Shown: in pieces, positions 30,757 to 42,349 of the stretch
How the letters are laid out: the number at the start of each line of letters is the position of its first letter
Position numbering within the stretch: the first letter of the stretch is position 1
NCBI RefSeq assembly: GCF_035222375.1
Contig: NC_085891.1
Location: 2,666,001 to 2,730,000 of the forward strand
Reading direction: 5' to 3'
Origin: Podospora pseudocomata
Taxonomy: Eukaryota > Ascomycota > Sordariomycetes > Sordariales > Podosporaceae
Length of the DNA: 64,000 nucleotides
Notes under the pieces: model-generated
The model's input: only the letters and a program-made list of their open reading frames with translations
Told to the model about the DNA's origin: nothing
Database searches by the model: none
Made by a program: the position numbers and the translations under genes

Positions 30757-31428
30757 ATGGGCTTCTTCTCCCCCGCCCCGTACCACATCATCAGGTACCA
30801 CCACTCCTCCCCACCAGTTCACCACATACATCACCCTCAACTAACCCCCCCCTCTCAGCTACGGCTTCCTCCTCGGCACAACCTTCTTCCACACCTTCGT
30901 AGGCGGCATCGTCTCCTTCCGCGTCCTCCCCCGCCCCCAGTTCTCCTCCCTCATGTCCTCCCTCTTCCCAATCTACTTCACAATCCAAACCGCCCTCCCC
31001 CTCGTCCTAGCAATCACCTACCCCGCCAGCCAAAACCCCTTCGGCATCACCGGTGGCATCACCGGCTTCCTTCATTCCTCCAACCGCTACTCCACCTTCG
31101 TCCCCATCACCGCCACCTTTGTGTCCGCCCTTGCCAACCTCGCCTTCGTCGGTCCTCTCACGACCAAGGTCATGGATGAGAGGAAGCTCCAGGGTATGTG
31201 TACTCCATGCCTACAATTACATATATCACTCGGTAATTATTAATGCCACAAAAAAAAACAGAAAAGAAAGACGGCAAAAAATCCTGGGACTCCCCTCCCC
31301 ACTCGCAAGAAATGCAAGCCCTCAACAAGCAATTCGGCATCCTCCACGGCGTGTCCAGCTTCCTGAACCTAGGCACCTTTATCGGAAGCCTTGTTTACGG
31401 CGTTACCCTGTCCAAGAGACTCTCTTAA
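30757..31428 (+). CDS. TMEM205-like (DUF4149) membrane protein
   Basis: Exons 30757-30794, 30859-31193 and 31262-31428 give 179 aa; introns are 64 and 68 nt. The start MGFFSPAPYHIIS runs into YGFLLGTTFFHTFVGGIVSF (segment 1), matching the TMEM205-like family. FPIYFTIQTALPLVLAITYP forms segment 2 and FVPITATFVSALANLAFVGP segment 3. After a Lys-rich hydrophilic loop (EKKDGKKSWDSPPHSQEMQA), LNKQFGILHGVSSFLNLGTF leads into segment 4. The 4-segment layout and the NKQFG.LHG motif are typical. In animals the family is linked to drug resistance; in fungi its role is not known. The stop follows LSKRLS. Confidence 0.85.
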
Positions 31429-31530
31429 AACCAATCCCCAGGCTACCAGCAAGTACCTTGCTCCCCACCCGAGTTCAAAGCGCATAGTTCGTCTCAGGTC
31501 CAACGTCTCAAGTCAAGGTCAAGGTCTCTT

Positions 31531-31568
<38 letters not shown>

Positions 31569-32073
31569 AAGCACAAAGTCACATGGCAGCAAGAATGACA
31601 AATTTGGTTTATTACACCATGTTTTTTTCATGTGTTTCTGCTCTGTAGGTTGGTTATACAACATACACATTTACAGACAAAAACAAAGCCCCATCCATTT
31701 ACACGCCCAAACCCAGATATCTCAAAAAAAATGACAAATTAACGCCCGCTATAGAATGCCCTTTTTCTCAGGAGACAGTGAAAGAAAAAAAGCAAAATAC
31801 CACAAATCCCGCCGCTTGTTGTGTGTTGTGGTATTAATAGACCCGCCAATTTTCCGTGTCAACGATCCAACGCAAATATTCCATCCCATTCATCTACCCA
31901 TGCATCCAGTCTCAGAATCCAGTTGCGGCGGCGGGCTTTGCAACCCATCCATCCATCCATCCATCTACCCACCCACCCAAATCTCGATCCAGTAGTTTCC
32001 AGGTTTCGCAACCTCTCCATCCAACCTCTTCTTTTCTTTTTCTTTTCCTTTTTGCCCTCCAAACGATGATTGA
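31429..32073. other. Intergenic with microsatellites
   Basis: Holds a (CA)n tract at 31533-31565 and (ATCC/CCAT)n repeats near 31940-31978. No gene was recognised. It separates two convergent genes. Confidence 0.45.
31533..31565. repeat. (CA)n microsatellite
   Basis: About 33 bp of uninterrupted CA dinucleotides just downstream of the TMEM205-like gene. Confidence 0.9.
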
Positions 32074-32880
32074 TCACAACCCACTAGCCAAAGCCCTCAA
32101 CTCCCTCTTCACCTCCTCCATCTCCCTCCTCCTCTTCTCAGCATCCTCCTGCACCTTTCTCCTCTCCCTCTCCTCCTCTTGCTGATCAACCAGCTTTTGC
32201 TTCTCCACCCACTGCGTCAGCGTCCACCGGCCTGGCTTCCTGGCCAGGAGCTCCTCCACGCTCAACTCGGCGGCCGGCTTGGGGAATTGGGTAGAGAGGG
32301 GGTCGACTCTGATTTGCTTGCGGCCCGGGACGGGGGGTTGGACGTGAATTATGGGGGTTGTGGCTGTCCTCTTTGGTGCAGCGGGGGGAGTGGCGGTAGG
32401 AATGGCGAGGGAGGTGGTTGAGCCGCAATTGTGGCATTGGGTGAGGGTAGCAGCAGGCTTGAGGTTGTTGTTGTTATTGTTGTTGTTGTTGTTGTTGTTG
32501 TCGGTGGGGGTGGGAGGAGTGGTGACGGGGGGAAAGTAGCTGTCTGTTGAGGTGGCGGGGGAGGAGGAGAGGGTTGGTGGGGTGGTGGTGGTGGTGGTGG
32601 CGGCGGTGGTGGTGTCCGACACGGCGGAGGGGGTGGTGGTGGTGGACATTGCGGTGTTGGTTGAGGTAGAGGATGTTTTTCGGTAGAGGGATGACCAGAA
32701 GCTTGAGGAAATAGGGGAGCTGGGTCTGCTTAGTCTTCTGCTGGTTGGTCGGCTGTTGCTGCTGCTTTCCTTCTTGTTGGCGCTGTCGTTGTCTGTCGAA
32801 GAAGAGGAAGAGGAAATCAAGAATTGGAACGGGTTGCGGAAGGAGAACCGGTTGGGGTTTGAGGACGAGGAGGCTGCCAT
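32074..32880 (-). CDS. Ser/Thr-rich hypothetical protein with C-terminal coiled coil
   Basis: Single-exon 268-aa protein from the ATG at 32880 (MAASSSSNPNRFSFRNPFQF). The first 140 residues are Ser, Thr and Pro with a run of 12 Asn encoded by a GTT/AAC repeat (32464-32501), so this half is disordered. A CHNCG motif follows, a possible half of a metal site. The C-terminal part looks conserved: QIRVDPLSTQFPKPAAELSV then LLARKPGRWTLTQWVEKQKL. The end is a charged helix (EEERERRKVQEDAEKRRREM) likely to form a coiled coil. I do not recognise the family; the C-terminal pattern suggests a short interaction module. Mononucleotide-biased codons in the first half reflect repeat expansion. Confidence 0.72.
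   Translation of the reverse strand: MAASSSSNPNRFSFRNPFQFLISSSSSSTDNDSANKKESSSNSRPTSRRLSRPSSPISSSFWSSLYRKTSSTSTNTAMSTTTTPSAVSDTTTAATTTTTTPPTLSSSPATSTDSYFPPVTTPPTPTDNNNNNNNNNNNNLKPAATLTQCHNCGSTTSLAIPTATPPAAPKRTATTPIIHVQPPVPGRKQIRVDPLSTQFPKPAAELSVEELLARKPGRWTLTQWVEKQKLVDQQEEERERRKVQEDAEKRRREMEEVKRELRALASGL
32464..32501. repeat. (GTT)n trinucleotide repeat encoding poly-Asn
   Basis: Trinucleotide tract within the Ser/Thr-rich gene, read as AAC/AAT codons on the minus strand. Length variation between strains is likely. Confidence 0.85.
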
Positions 32881-34796
32881 TGTGAAAGAATGTGAAGAGG
32901 TGAATGCTGCTCTTTAAAAAGGTCGGTGGGTTGATGGGTAGGGTGAATTGGGGTTTCTGTTGCTCCAAAAAGTGAAAATCGTCGGTCCCTTGTGGGGTTT
33001 TTGGGCTGGTCGCGAAGCTTAAGACAAGCCTTTTCCTCCTTGCTGGCTGTCACTGGATTCCCCCTGACTCTTTTCAGGGTCTTTCCCTGAGCAAGAGAGC
33101 AAACGGCCGAGTGAAGCTTGATTCAACTTTGTGCTCTTTGCAGGCGCTACTAACTTGGCTGGTTCCACAACAAAACAAAACGTGGAAAGAAGCGGTGCCT
33201 GCGAAGGGAGCCGGTGAAGACAGGCGGGGAAGTTGGTAGGTCTCGAGGGCTTTGGTGACTTTGCTGGTCGCGGATGGGATGAACGGTTGTGGCGGGAGCT
33301 ACTGGCGGGCAACTGTGCTCGAGTCGTAAACACCGTCGGATTTGAGCTCGGAGGGTGATGGAGGTGGTTTGCTGTCAAAAAGCTTGAGGTGCTCAGATGA
33401 CAAGGTGGGATGAATAATAAGTGAATATGTTTGCTTTGTGACTCGAAAGACGAGATATTATTCACTGAGAGATATTCACGTTTTGTTCGAGAAGAGCCAA
33501 AAAGACCGAGGAATAATAACACAACAATGTGACGAGTTCAAGACATCAAGAGTGAACCGAAAAGAAAAAACAAGGCAGCTGCCGTAATATATACCCTCAC
33601 GAACAAACATCCTCCTCTTCTCCTCCCTCTTTCATGTCCGCCCGACCCGCTGGTCACAACCAATGCCCGGTGGTGGTGGTGGTCGGGGAGGCTCTCCCGC
33701 GCTCTGACCGGACTAGGACCAGGGTCCGGACTGCGGAGAGGGCCCAGTCCACCCAGATTTTCCCCATCTCCCGTGATGATCCATCTCCACTCCCTATATG
33801 TCAAATTCACGGGGGGTTTATCAAAATTGGGGGTTTGCTTATTCTGGGAACCGCTGTGTTGTTCAATAACGGCCTGCGGTAATCGGCGGAGAGCGGGACA
33901 ACAAGACCAACTGGGTGGTCAGGTCAGGCGGGCCTGGTGGATATAAACATCTCTTTTTCACAGTTTCATGCTCTTATTTGGTGTGGTTATGGCCCTCCTC
34001 CACGGTGAACCCCCCACACACACACACCTTGGGCATTGAAGATGGGCCTGGTCTCTTTGGCTTCCAACCCCACGTTTCAAACGGGGCTCAACCAATCTGC
34101 AGCTGCATGCAAGTCCAGCACGCGAGGTAGCGTTGAAAAAAGAGCCAATTTCAGCCAGTTTGGTCATGTGGACCTTCTGGAATCCCGCACTAACTAGCGG
34201 GTCGTCACCGCTAGCAGCGTGGGAGGACCCCTGTCTCGTGTCCAGATCTGTGGGATGCTCACACCATTTCAGGGAGCCGCTAAAAGCCGGAGTGCTTTGG
34301 CGAAGAAGAACGATGCCTGAGAATGGATATCTTCGGCTGGTTTCCCAGCCCAATATGGCCTCAAGGTGGTGATGCCTGATGTTTTTTTGTTTTTGTTTTT
34401 TTTCGTTTGTTTTTTGTTTCTCTCTGTGTCAATTGTCTGTGGATAATCAAGAATACGGACATGAGCTCTGGTCACCTGAGTCGGAAAGTGGTGGACCAAG
34501 GCGTGGTCGGTAATTTACACTGTGATTAACGATAATATTCTCATGTTCCACCTGAAAGAAGATCCCCTGCGCACCACCCTTCCCCACATCTCATCTGCAC
34601 AGCTCATCTGCCGCCGCTCGTCTGAACTGTAGGGTTGCAGCCCTGTTGGGCTCGGGTCTCGTCCGCGACGGGCATCAAGATGCAGAATCGTTGGCCATCT
34701 GGACCGGCCCGTCCCTGACGGCTGCTGTGCCCCCATCAATCTACTTTTGAAGTCTCGTAGTAGAAAGGTTGCATATACCGACCTCTGACACAGACC
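32881..34796. other. Intergenic, no gene recognised
   Basis: Nearly 1.9 kb upstream of the Ser/Thr-rich gene and downstream of the DUF1295 gene. T-runs are present near 34380-34420. Minus-strand open frames near 33019-33522 have no family resemblance and biased composition. Confidence 0.45.
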
Positions 34797-35999
34797 TCAC
34801 TTCTGTTTCTGTTTCTGTTTCCGTCTTTCCTTCTCTTCAATCTGCTTGGCGATCTCGCTGGTGCGGATCACCTTGGGTGCCTTTGCTGGCGATACCTTGT
34901 AGCCCGTGATCCAAGTTGGAGCAAACATGCCGACCTGTCTCTGATACGCCTTATACTCTGGGTATTTCCCCGCCGTGATGAGCTCCGTGAGCCACGTCGA
35001 CCCTTGAAAGAGCATGATCAGAAAGGAAGGACCCACGCCAGCCCAACTGTACAAGTTCCTTGTGGCATAGCAACTCCACTGATACAGGACAAACCAGATG
35101 GTCTGCTCGCAAGCAAAGTTGGGATGCCTCGAGTAGCTCCACAGACCCGTCGTGATGAAGCCACGATCGAGGTCGTCTCGCTTGAAGCCTGACGGAACCT
35201 TGGCGGTTTTTCGGTATTGCTGCTTGGCAGACTGAAACTCCCACTGCTGTTGGTCGGCGATCCACTCCGTGAGGATCAACAAGAGCTCGACAGACGTATA
35301 TGCGATGTCGGAGCTGGTCAGGTTGGGCTCAAACTGAGATGCCAGCAGGATGGGATAGGCGGGGGCTGCGAGGGCGAAAAGCAGGATACTTTGGATGAAG
35401 GAGATGAAGGTCCAGTTGAAGACGTGAAAGGCAGCTTTGGGGACATATTGACGGATGATTTCCCTGCCCGGAATTAGTAAGCCGTGATAAAGGTCAAAAG
35501 ACTTGCGAGTACACACACCATCGGTAGTCTTCCGATCCCACACTATAGCCGCCCTTTCTCCAGTAGTTGAAAGTGAGTCGAGCCTTCATCATGTTGTTAG
35601 CACTTCTGAGCTGACCCCATGAGCGACGGTGTAACTTACGCTCCATGCAGCGCTGAAGAAGAGCGCTGCGTCTAGTCTCTGACTGGGAATTCCTGCCAAA
35701 CGGGCCCAGGCATTGAAGTGGGCAATGTAGATGGTGGGCAACAAACTCCATGCCCGGTCAACTTGTGAATAGTTGCGGTTGATCTCGGCGGCAACCAGGA
35801 AGATAGCACCCAGCACTATCGAGATGGCGAATCCAGATATGAGTGGGTTTGTTTCTGCGTAGAGGTCCAGGAGACCCTCACGGCGTGCAATGACATCAAG
35901 CACCTTGCTGGGCAGAGTGTAAAGCTGGGGGATAAACGGCTCCACCGTTTTGGAGAAGTCGGCGCAATCTTCGAGCGCTTTGATGGTTGGAAACGCCAT
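34797..35999 (-). CDS. DUF1295 (steroid 5-alpha-reductase-like) membrane protein
   Basis: Exons 35999-35640, 35583-35519 and 35463-34797 give 363 aa. Intron 1 (56 nt) ends at an AAG acceptor with a gctaac branch site. Splicing yields WSARLTFNYWRKGGYSVGSE, then DYRWEIIRQYV, the diagnostic DUF1295 core. SYSRHPNFACEQTIWFVLYQ near the C-terminus corresponds to the isoprenylcysteine methyltransferase/reductase-type signature for cofactor binding. Several hydrophobic segments (FAISIVLGAIFLVAAEI, SILLFALAAPAYPILLA, SFLIMLFQGSTWLTELI) place it in a membrane, probably the ER. The C-terminus is Lys/Gln-rich (ERRKQKQKQK), compatible with ER retrieval. The substrate is unknown for fungal members. Confidence 0.9.
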
Positions 36000-36843
36000 T
36001 GTTGACTCGGATGTGTACTCAATGACCGGATATGACTTGCTTCCTCAGTTGCAACATGAGATAGGTACTGGAAAGTCAAGTTATACCTGCTTGATGAGTG
36101 GCCAACTAACTGATGTGAGCGTCATCACATCCAGCGGCAACGATCTGGTGTTGGGCTGAGAAACGCTTGGATCGCCCAGGGTTAGGGGCGGTTTAGCGTG
36201 ATGAGGAAGCCGCCAAGGCGCGATTGCCCCTTCGAAAGGTTTCCATTCTTACGTGGTATCGTGTATTTACTTTAAGTTCGCTTAGTTGCATATCGAGTTT
36301 GGGCTCACATCACGTTCGCGCATGTATTTCATGAAATTTCACATCTCAACTCGGTTCACCACCCCATTCAGGCCTCGTGAACTGAAAAGGCGGGATTGTT
36401 GCCTAATATCCATGAAAGTGAAATTCATCAGATGAGATTATCTGAACCCGAGGAAAGCTGTCAACCAGTGTTGACTGCTGCCTCTCATGAAAGGCACGAA
36501 GAGGAGCTTATACGTGCAGGTTGGAGTCTTGAGCAGGCTTTCCTCTCATCGCGACTCGGTTGTGAGAGCAAATCATATCTACAATTTGAAGAAGTCTAGA
36601 TTTGGAGTCTCATCCAACATTCAATCTCATGTTGCCAATTGCAGCTCTTCTCTCTTCTTCTTCTTCTTCTTCTCCACTCACTCTCCTTCACTAGCAAAGT
36701 CCACGGCAAAAACTACGAAAACAACTTCAACCAAAACAACCAAATCGTCACCAACTTCATCGACTAAGATATCGAAGGTTTCCACCAAGACCTCATCAGC
36801 AAAAACTGAACAACCAATCATCGACACAAAACCCAACAACATC
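36000..36843. other. Intergenic between divergent DUF1295 gene and TOP3
   Basis: Holds the promoters of both genes. From 36487 an ATG-started frame runs in frame into the TOP3 ATG at 36844 (see findings). A (TTC)n tract lies at 36655-36675. Confidence 0.5.
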
Positions 36844-38964
36844 ATGACACGCGTCCTCTGCGTGGCTGAAAAGCCCTCCATCGCCAAAGCAGTCGCCCAA
36901 CACCTCTCCGGAGGCCAATATCAAACTGTACTTCCCCCCTCCCCATCTCACGCCACCCTTTGCTAACTTTCCATCAGGCGAACACCTCAGACAAATACAC
37001 CAAAAACTACTCCTTCACCTTCAACTTCGGCCCCGGCCTGGGCGACTCCAACGTAACCATGACCGCCGTCCGCGGCCACCTCACCACCGCCGAATTCCCC
37101 CCCACCTACAAATCCTGGTCCCACCCACCCCCCGACTCCCTCTTCGACGCCCCCATCACCACCGTCACAACCCCCGACTGCAAAGCCATAGCCCGCAACA
37201 TCGAAACCCTCGCCCGGTCCTCCTCCGTCCTCATCGTCTGGACCGACTGCGACCGCGAGGGGGAGCACATCGGCTCCGAAATCCGCGACGCCGCGCTCAA
37301 GGGGAACAGGAACATCCAGGTCAGGCGAGCGCGGTTTTCAAACGTGGAGAGGGGGCACATACTCAGCGCGGCGAGGAGGTTGGTGGCGCTGGATCAGCGG
37401 CAGGTTGATGCCGTGGCGGCGAGGATTGAGCTGGATTTGAGGATCGGGTTTGCTTTCACAAGGTTCTTGACGAATAACCTGCGGGGGTTGGGGGGTCCGA
37501 TGGGGGAGTTGATGATCAGTTATGGGTCTTGTCAGTTTCCCACTCTGGGGTTCGTCGTCGATCGGTACTTTCGGGTCAAGAATTTTGTTCCCGAGGCGTT
37601 TTGGAGTATCAAGCTTGTTCACGAGAGGGAGGGGATGAAGGTGAGCTTTGGCTGGGCGCGGAATCGACTGTTTGATCGGGCGGCGGTGACGATTCTGTAT
37701 GAACGCTGCCTGAGGGCGAGGGAGGCGGTGGTGAAAAAGGTTCAGGAGAAGCCCACCAAAAAGTGGAAGCCTCTCCCGCTTACGACGGTGGAATTACAAA
37801 AAATGGCGACGAGGTTTTTGAGGATGACGGGTCAGCAGGCTATGACGGTGGCGGAGAAGCTGTACAACAAGGGGTTTATCTCTTATCCGAGGACAGAGAC
37901 GGACAGGTTTGACAAGGGGATGAACCTGAGGGGGTTGGTCGAGAAGCAGTTTCCTGATGGGAGGTGGGGGGCTTTCGCGAGGGAGTTGATCGAGGGGGGG
38001 AGGTTCAACCAGCCGAGGCAGGGGAAGAATGATGATAAGGCTCATCCGCCTATCCACCCTATCACCTACGCGGCGCCGACGGTGCTGGATGAGCAGGAGA
38101 GGAAGGTGTATGAGTTTGTGGTGAGGAGGTTTTTGGCTTGTTGCTCGGATGATGCCAAGGGGATGGCGACGGATGTGGAGGTGGGGTATGGGGAGGAGAT
38201 GTTTGCTGCGCATGGGGTTATTGTGCTGGAGAGGAATTATCTGGATGTGTACCCCTACGAAAACTGGACGGGGACGGCCATGTTGCCCAAGTTTGAGGTG
38301 GGGGAGAGGTTTGAGCCGACCGAGGCCATGATGACGGAGGGGAAGACGAGCCCGCCGAGTTACTTGACCGAGGCGGATCTAATTGCGTTGATGGATGCGA
38401 ATGGGATTGGGACGGATGCCACGATGGCGGAGCACATTGAGAAGATTCAGGAGAGGCAATATGTGGTTACGGTGCCGAGGGGGAGGAGCTGGTGGTGCCG
38501 AGGAAGATAATGAGCCTCCTCCTGCTGCTGGGCGAGGCCGTGGGAGAGGAAGGGGGAGGGGTGGACGAGCTGCTCGTGGCGGGAGAGGAGGGGCGAGAGG
38601 CGGTGGTGCTGGGGGAGGAGGGGGTGGTGATGGTGTCAAGGAGTTTATCCCGACCAGTCTCGGAGTTGCCCTTATCATGGGTTTCGACAGGATGAGCTTC
38701 GAGATCAGTCTTGGGAAGCCGTTTCTACGAAAGGAGACGGAGCTCATGATGAAAGCCATCTGCGAGGGCAGGTCGACCAAGCAAGAGTTTCTGCAGAGCA
38801 ACATACACCAGTACAGGACGGTATACCATCAGTCCTCCGCGGAGCTCAATACACTCAAAGCAGTGAGTTTGTTTACATTTACTTGATTTGATTTTAAGAT
38901 TGACATACTGACACACCCACAGGCCTGCAGACAATACGTCTTCAACAACGGCAACGGGCAATGA
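36844..38964 (+). CDS. top3: DNA topoisomerase III, one apparent frameshift
   Basis: Type IA enzyme that, with RecQ and Rmi1, dissolves recombination intermediates. Exons are 36844-36927, 36978-38862 and 38923-38964; introns of 50 and 60 nt have clean signals. TOPRIM residues are VAEKPSIAKA and WTDCDREGEHIG (D-x-D-x-E), and the catalytic Tyr lies in FISYPRTETDR. MDANGIGTDATMAEHIEKIQ precedes a Gly/Arg-rich linker. After that, IPTSLGVALIMGFDRMSFEI and the PFLRKETELMMKAICEGR segment complete the core. The first frame ends at a TAA at 38508-38510, while the rest of the protein continues one frame over. Dropping one G from the run at 38479-38483 would give PRGGAGGAEEDNEPPP and an intact protein. 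This may be a sequencing or assembly error, a real mutation or an unusual intron. No C-terminal zinc fingers (Topo III-alpha type) are present, as in yeast Top3. Confidence 0.9.
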
Positions 38965-39464
38965 ACGATCAACATATCTCCTCCCGAGTATATCAGAGGC
39001 TGGTCACACAGAACAGCACTGCACGAATTCCCTCACCTATACACCCTCACGTATAGTAAGTACAACAACCCTCTCAAACCACTCACAACACGCCCCCAAC
39101 CTGAAACAAATGTCCCCGCCCTCTCTAACCAACGAGAACAAAAGCACCAGCAGCAGTGCATCCTATCAACAACACCACATTTTGCCTGCCGTGAAATGGC
39201 GGGCGGGATTTACCTGCATGTCGCTGGTGCGCGGGTGTGGACCATCACGAGCTCCCCCCTTCTTCTTCCCCTCCCATCAATTCCTCGGCCGCGGCGGAAT
39301 TGGGGGTGCTATTTCCCCCCTCCTTCCGATAACCGGATGTCCGGGGGTTGGTAAAAAGATCATGGCTTTTTTTCTTTGACACTCCCGTTCCGTTTTCCGG
39401 GCTCCGGTTCGTTGCAGTAAAAGCAAGCAGCCAGAGAGGTGTGTGTTTGTGTCACAATTGGTTG

Positions 39465-39505
<41 letters not shown>

Positions 39506-42349
39506 AGTGGTGCAACAAACATGTGGGAGCGGGTTACACGCACAAAAAACTACAACAACCACATAAGGTTATCTAGTTGAACCGGCGGAAAGGGGGAGCC
39601 CGGAAGGTACAGGAGGTTGAGGAAAGCCGAACTATACTAGAGGATAGGTAGTCAATCCACACAATGAATCTCACAATCATTGTGAAAGCTATCGATGATG
39701 ATGATGGCCGCCGTCTGTTCGGGTCGGACCAGCGGCGGGGTTCCTCGGCCAGTGAACCTTGACGGGTCGTTCGGTTGGTGGATTCCATTCCCCCCTCGTG
39801 GGTGTGAGCCGTGTGGTTCCGTGCCTACCCCATGTCTAGCGCCGCAAATCCGTACTGTACGCCCATGATAGTGGACTCCCACACACAGTCTGGGTCACTT
39901 GGAGGTTTTGGAAGGGATTGTTTCTTGGAAGTTGTGGTTGTACCACCCTGAATGATGTGCCATGTGCGTATGTATGGAAAGAGGGGAAGATAGAAAAATA
40001 GGGCACACAAAAACTGATAGGGTAGGCACAAAAATCGGCATATGATACAGAAAGCTACACAGGGCACAAGCAAAAAACGTGGGGAACTGGGACTGGCTTG
40101 TCTTGGGACAAAAGAAAAACCTGGGGCAACCACTCGGGCGGTGGTGGCTTCTCTTCAGCAAAGCATCCACCACGCTTTGGTGATCCGGGGGTGGCAAAGA
40201 CCTGTCATGAGCCCCCAACCTCGAAACGACTCGTAACGAGAAGAGGCGAAGCTCCCGTCGAGGTTGATGGTGGTTGTTGGAGCCCGGGTAGTCCTGTCCT
40301 GGGGAGTTGTCTGTGATTTGTATCAGCTTACTTGATATAATACCTTGAGAGTGAGAGCAGCAGGTGTTAGTGAACCAGATGACCTGCCCCACTGCCCACT
40401 CGGATTAGCCCTCTTATAGACGAGCCAATCAGAGCGGTTGGCCTGGCCAATGTGCTTTCTTCATTGGGGCTTGACTGAAGTAGACATGTTAGTGTACATA
40501 AAGACAAAGAGAAGACGGGTGTAATCGGAATGTGACCTTCATCATGATGAACCGTCATCACGATGAAGAGACTGGTCCTGACGATCATCTCTCGCGGTTG
40601 TATTTTCAAGCCTCCCACAAGGAGAGAGCCGAGACGGAGATGGGATGGCTGAAAGAAACAGATCACCGGATGATGTCGTTTGGGCCATACACAAAGAAAA
40701 TGTGGTGTGGGTGTTAATCTGGGGAAATCGCTCGCCCTGACAGGAAGAGCAAAAGGCAAGAAAGCGGGGGTCAGCAGCAATGGCCGTTATCGCTTGCCGG
40801 TCGGTATCATCGAAGGAGAGGGAACTGGAATGTGCTGCATGGCCATGCTGCTGGCTGGATGGATGGAGATGGATTGAAAAGGCCTATCACTATCAGCAGC
40901 ATGACACACGGGGGGGTGAGGGGCCAGAAGGGGGGGGGTGCTCTAGATAAGGGCACATGGGCTGGGGGTCAACTTCCAATTGGGGGCTGGGATTGGAGCT
41001 CTTGTTGCTGAAGAAAGTGCCAGAGTTGCCTGTGCTGCATTGAAGCACGAGGCGGCGTTAGTGGACAGAGAATACGGACGAAGAGAGAAAAGGGTAAAAA
41101 TGGCGCTGCCTGGCAGACGAACAAGTCGTCATCAAACGTCCAGACCATCCAGGGAACTGGGTTTCCCGTCCTTCCTTTCTTCCCTGTTGATGCGACCTTT
41201 TGAAGGGCAAACATTTCGCACTGTGCACTTACACAGCCCACTGGGAAATGCCTCCACCCATTTCGACGTGTGATGATAACCAAGATCCACGATTGACGAC
41301 CTGGTCCTTATCGTCGCAAAACCCTAAATGTTTGTGGGCGCGCGCACATCCATTCGGGAGATTGTCAATTCAGGGTTTGTTTGGGTGGAGGCTCAAACTA
41401 ATTAAACGTCGCGATATTGAGAATAACAACACAACACTGTAGCCAGGAAATGAGACAGAGAATGGGGATAGAAAACAGTTGCCTCAGATTCCGAGAAATG
41501 ATGACAGAGAGAAAGCTGGGCAAAGGTAGCACGGGGCAAAGCAGACTGGCCTCCCTCTCGCTCTCCCTCTCTCTCTCTCTCGAGACACACCTATTTTTGT
41601 GTGATGATTTCGCTGTGTGCACGCCTCCCGCTCTCAAATCAGTGACAAGCCACTTGCCCGTCTTTGGCACCCTGGTCTGATGTACGGTGTGTGTACCCCG
41701 TGCCCGCCGTGAGTCGTCACTCGTCAGCGCCAGGGTGCTGCTCTCGGTACCTACCAAGGTACCGCTACCAGGGCAAGACACACCCTCTGTACTCGCCGGC
41801 CTGTCCAACAAGGCTTGGTTTATATTAGCATGGCCTGTCCACGATTCCTGCCTCTGACCCTTCTCTTGGTCTCGACAAAGCAACAACATCGCGACCAACT
41901 AAACCACGACGACATCAAGTCTTACAAGAGAGAGTCCTTCTCTTGTCACAGAAGATCATCGCCAGCAGCATCTGCCGAATAGCCCAGCCAACACCTCTTT
42001 TGCCCGACAAGACACGAACCGTCTTCCCCCGGTCAAAAAGTAACAAAGCTGCCCATATCAACTTGCTCCGGTCCTTTGGTGAGTGTGACTCAGTTCTCAG
42101 TCTTCAGTCCTCAGTCCTCAGTTTCCTTGTTGTCGCCAACCTGGGCACACACAACGCGACACTTCTTTATGCTTGTAAATAAACAAGCGAGCGAGCAAGA
42201 GAGATCGATGGTTATCGCTGTTGCCCATCATTACCCCTTCCCGGCCCGTCGCACCGTGTCTGGCTCCATCAGGAACACCTCTGCTAACACACGGCCTGCG
42301 GCACTTTGAAGAAGCGGCTCGAAGCAACCCAACACCCAAAAGTGTCAAT
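38965..42349. other. 3.4-kb intergenic region
   Basis: No gene can be supported. It has a (GT)n tract at 39469-39502, a CTCTCT tract near 41555-41581 and CAAG/GGTACC-like palindromes near 41745. The part after about 41880 is likely the STB3 promoter and leader. Confidence 0.45.
39469..39502. repeat. (GT)n microsatellite
   Basis: About 34 bp of GT dinucleotides in the gene-free region after TOP3. Confidence 0.9.
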
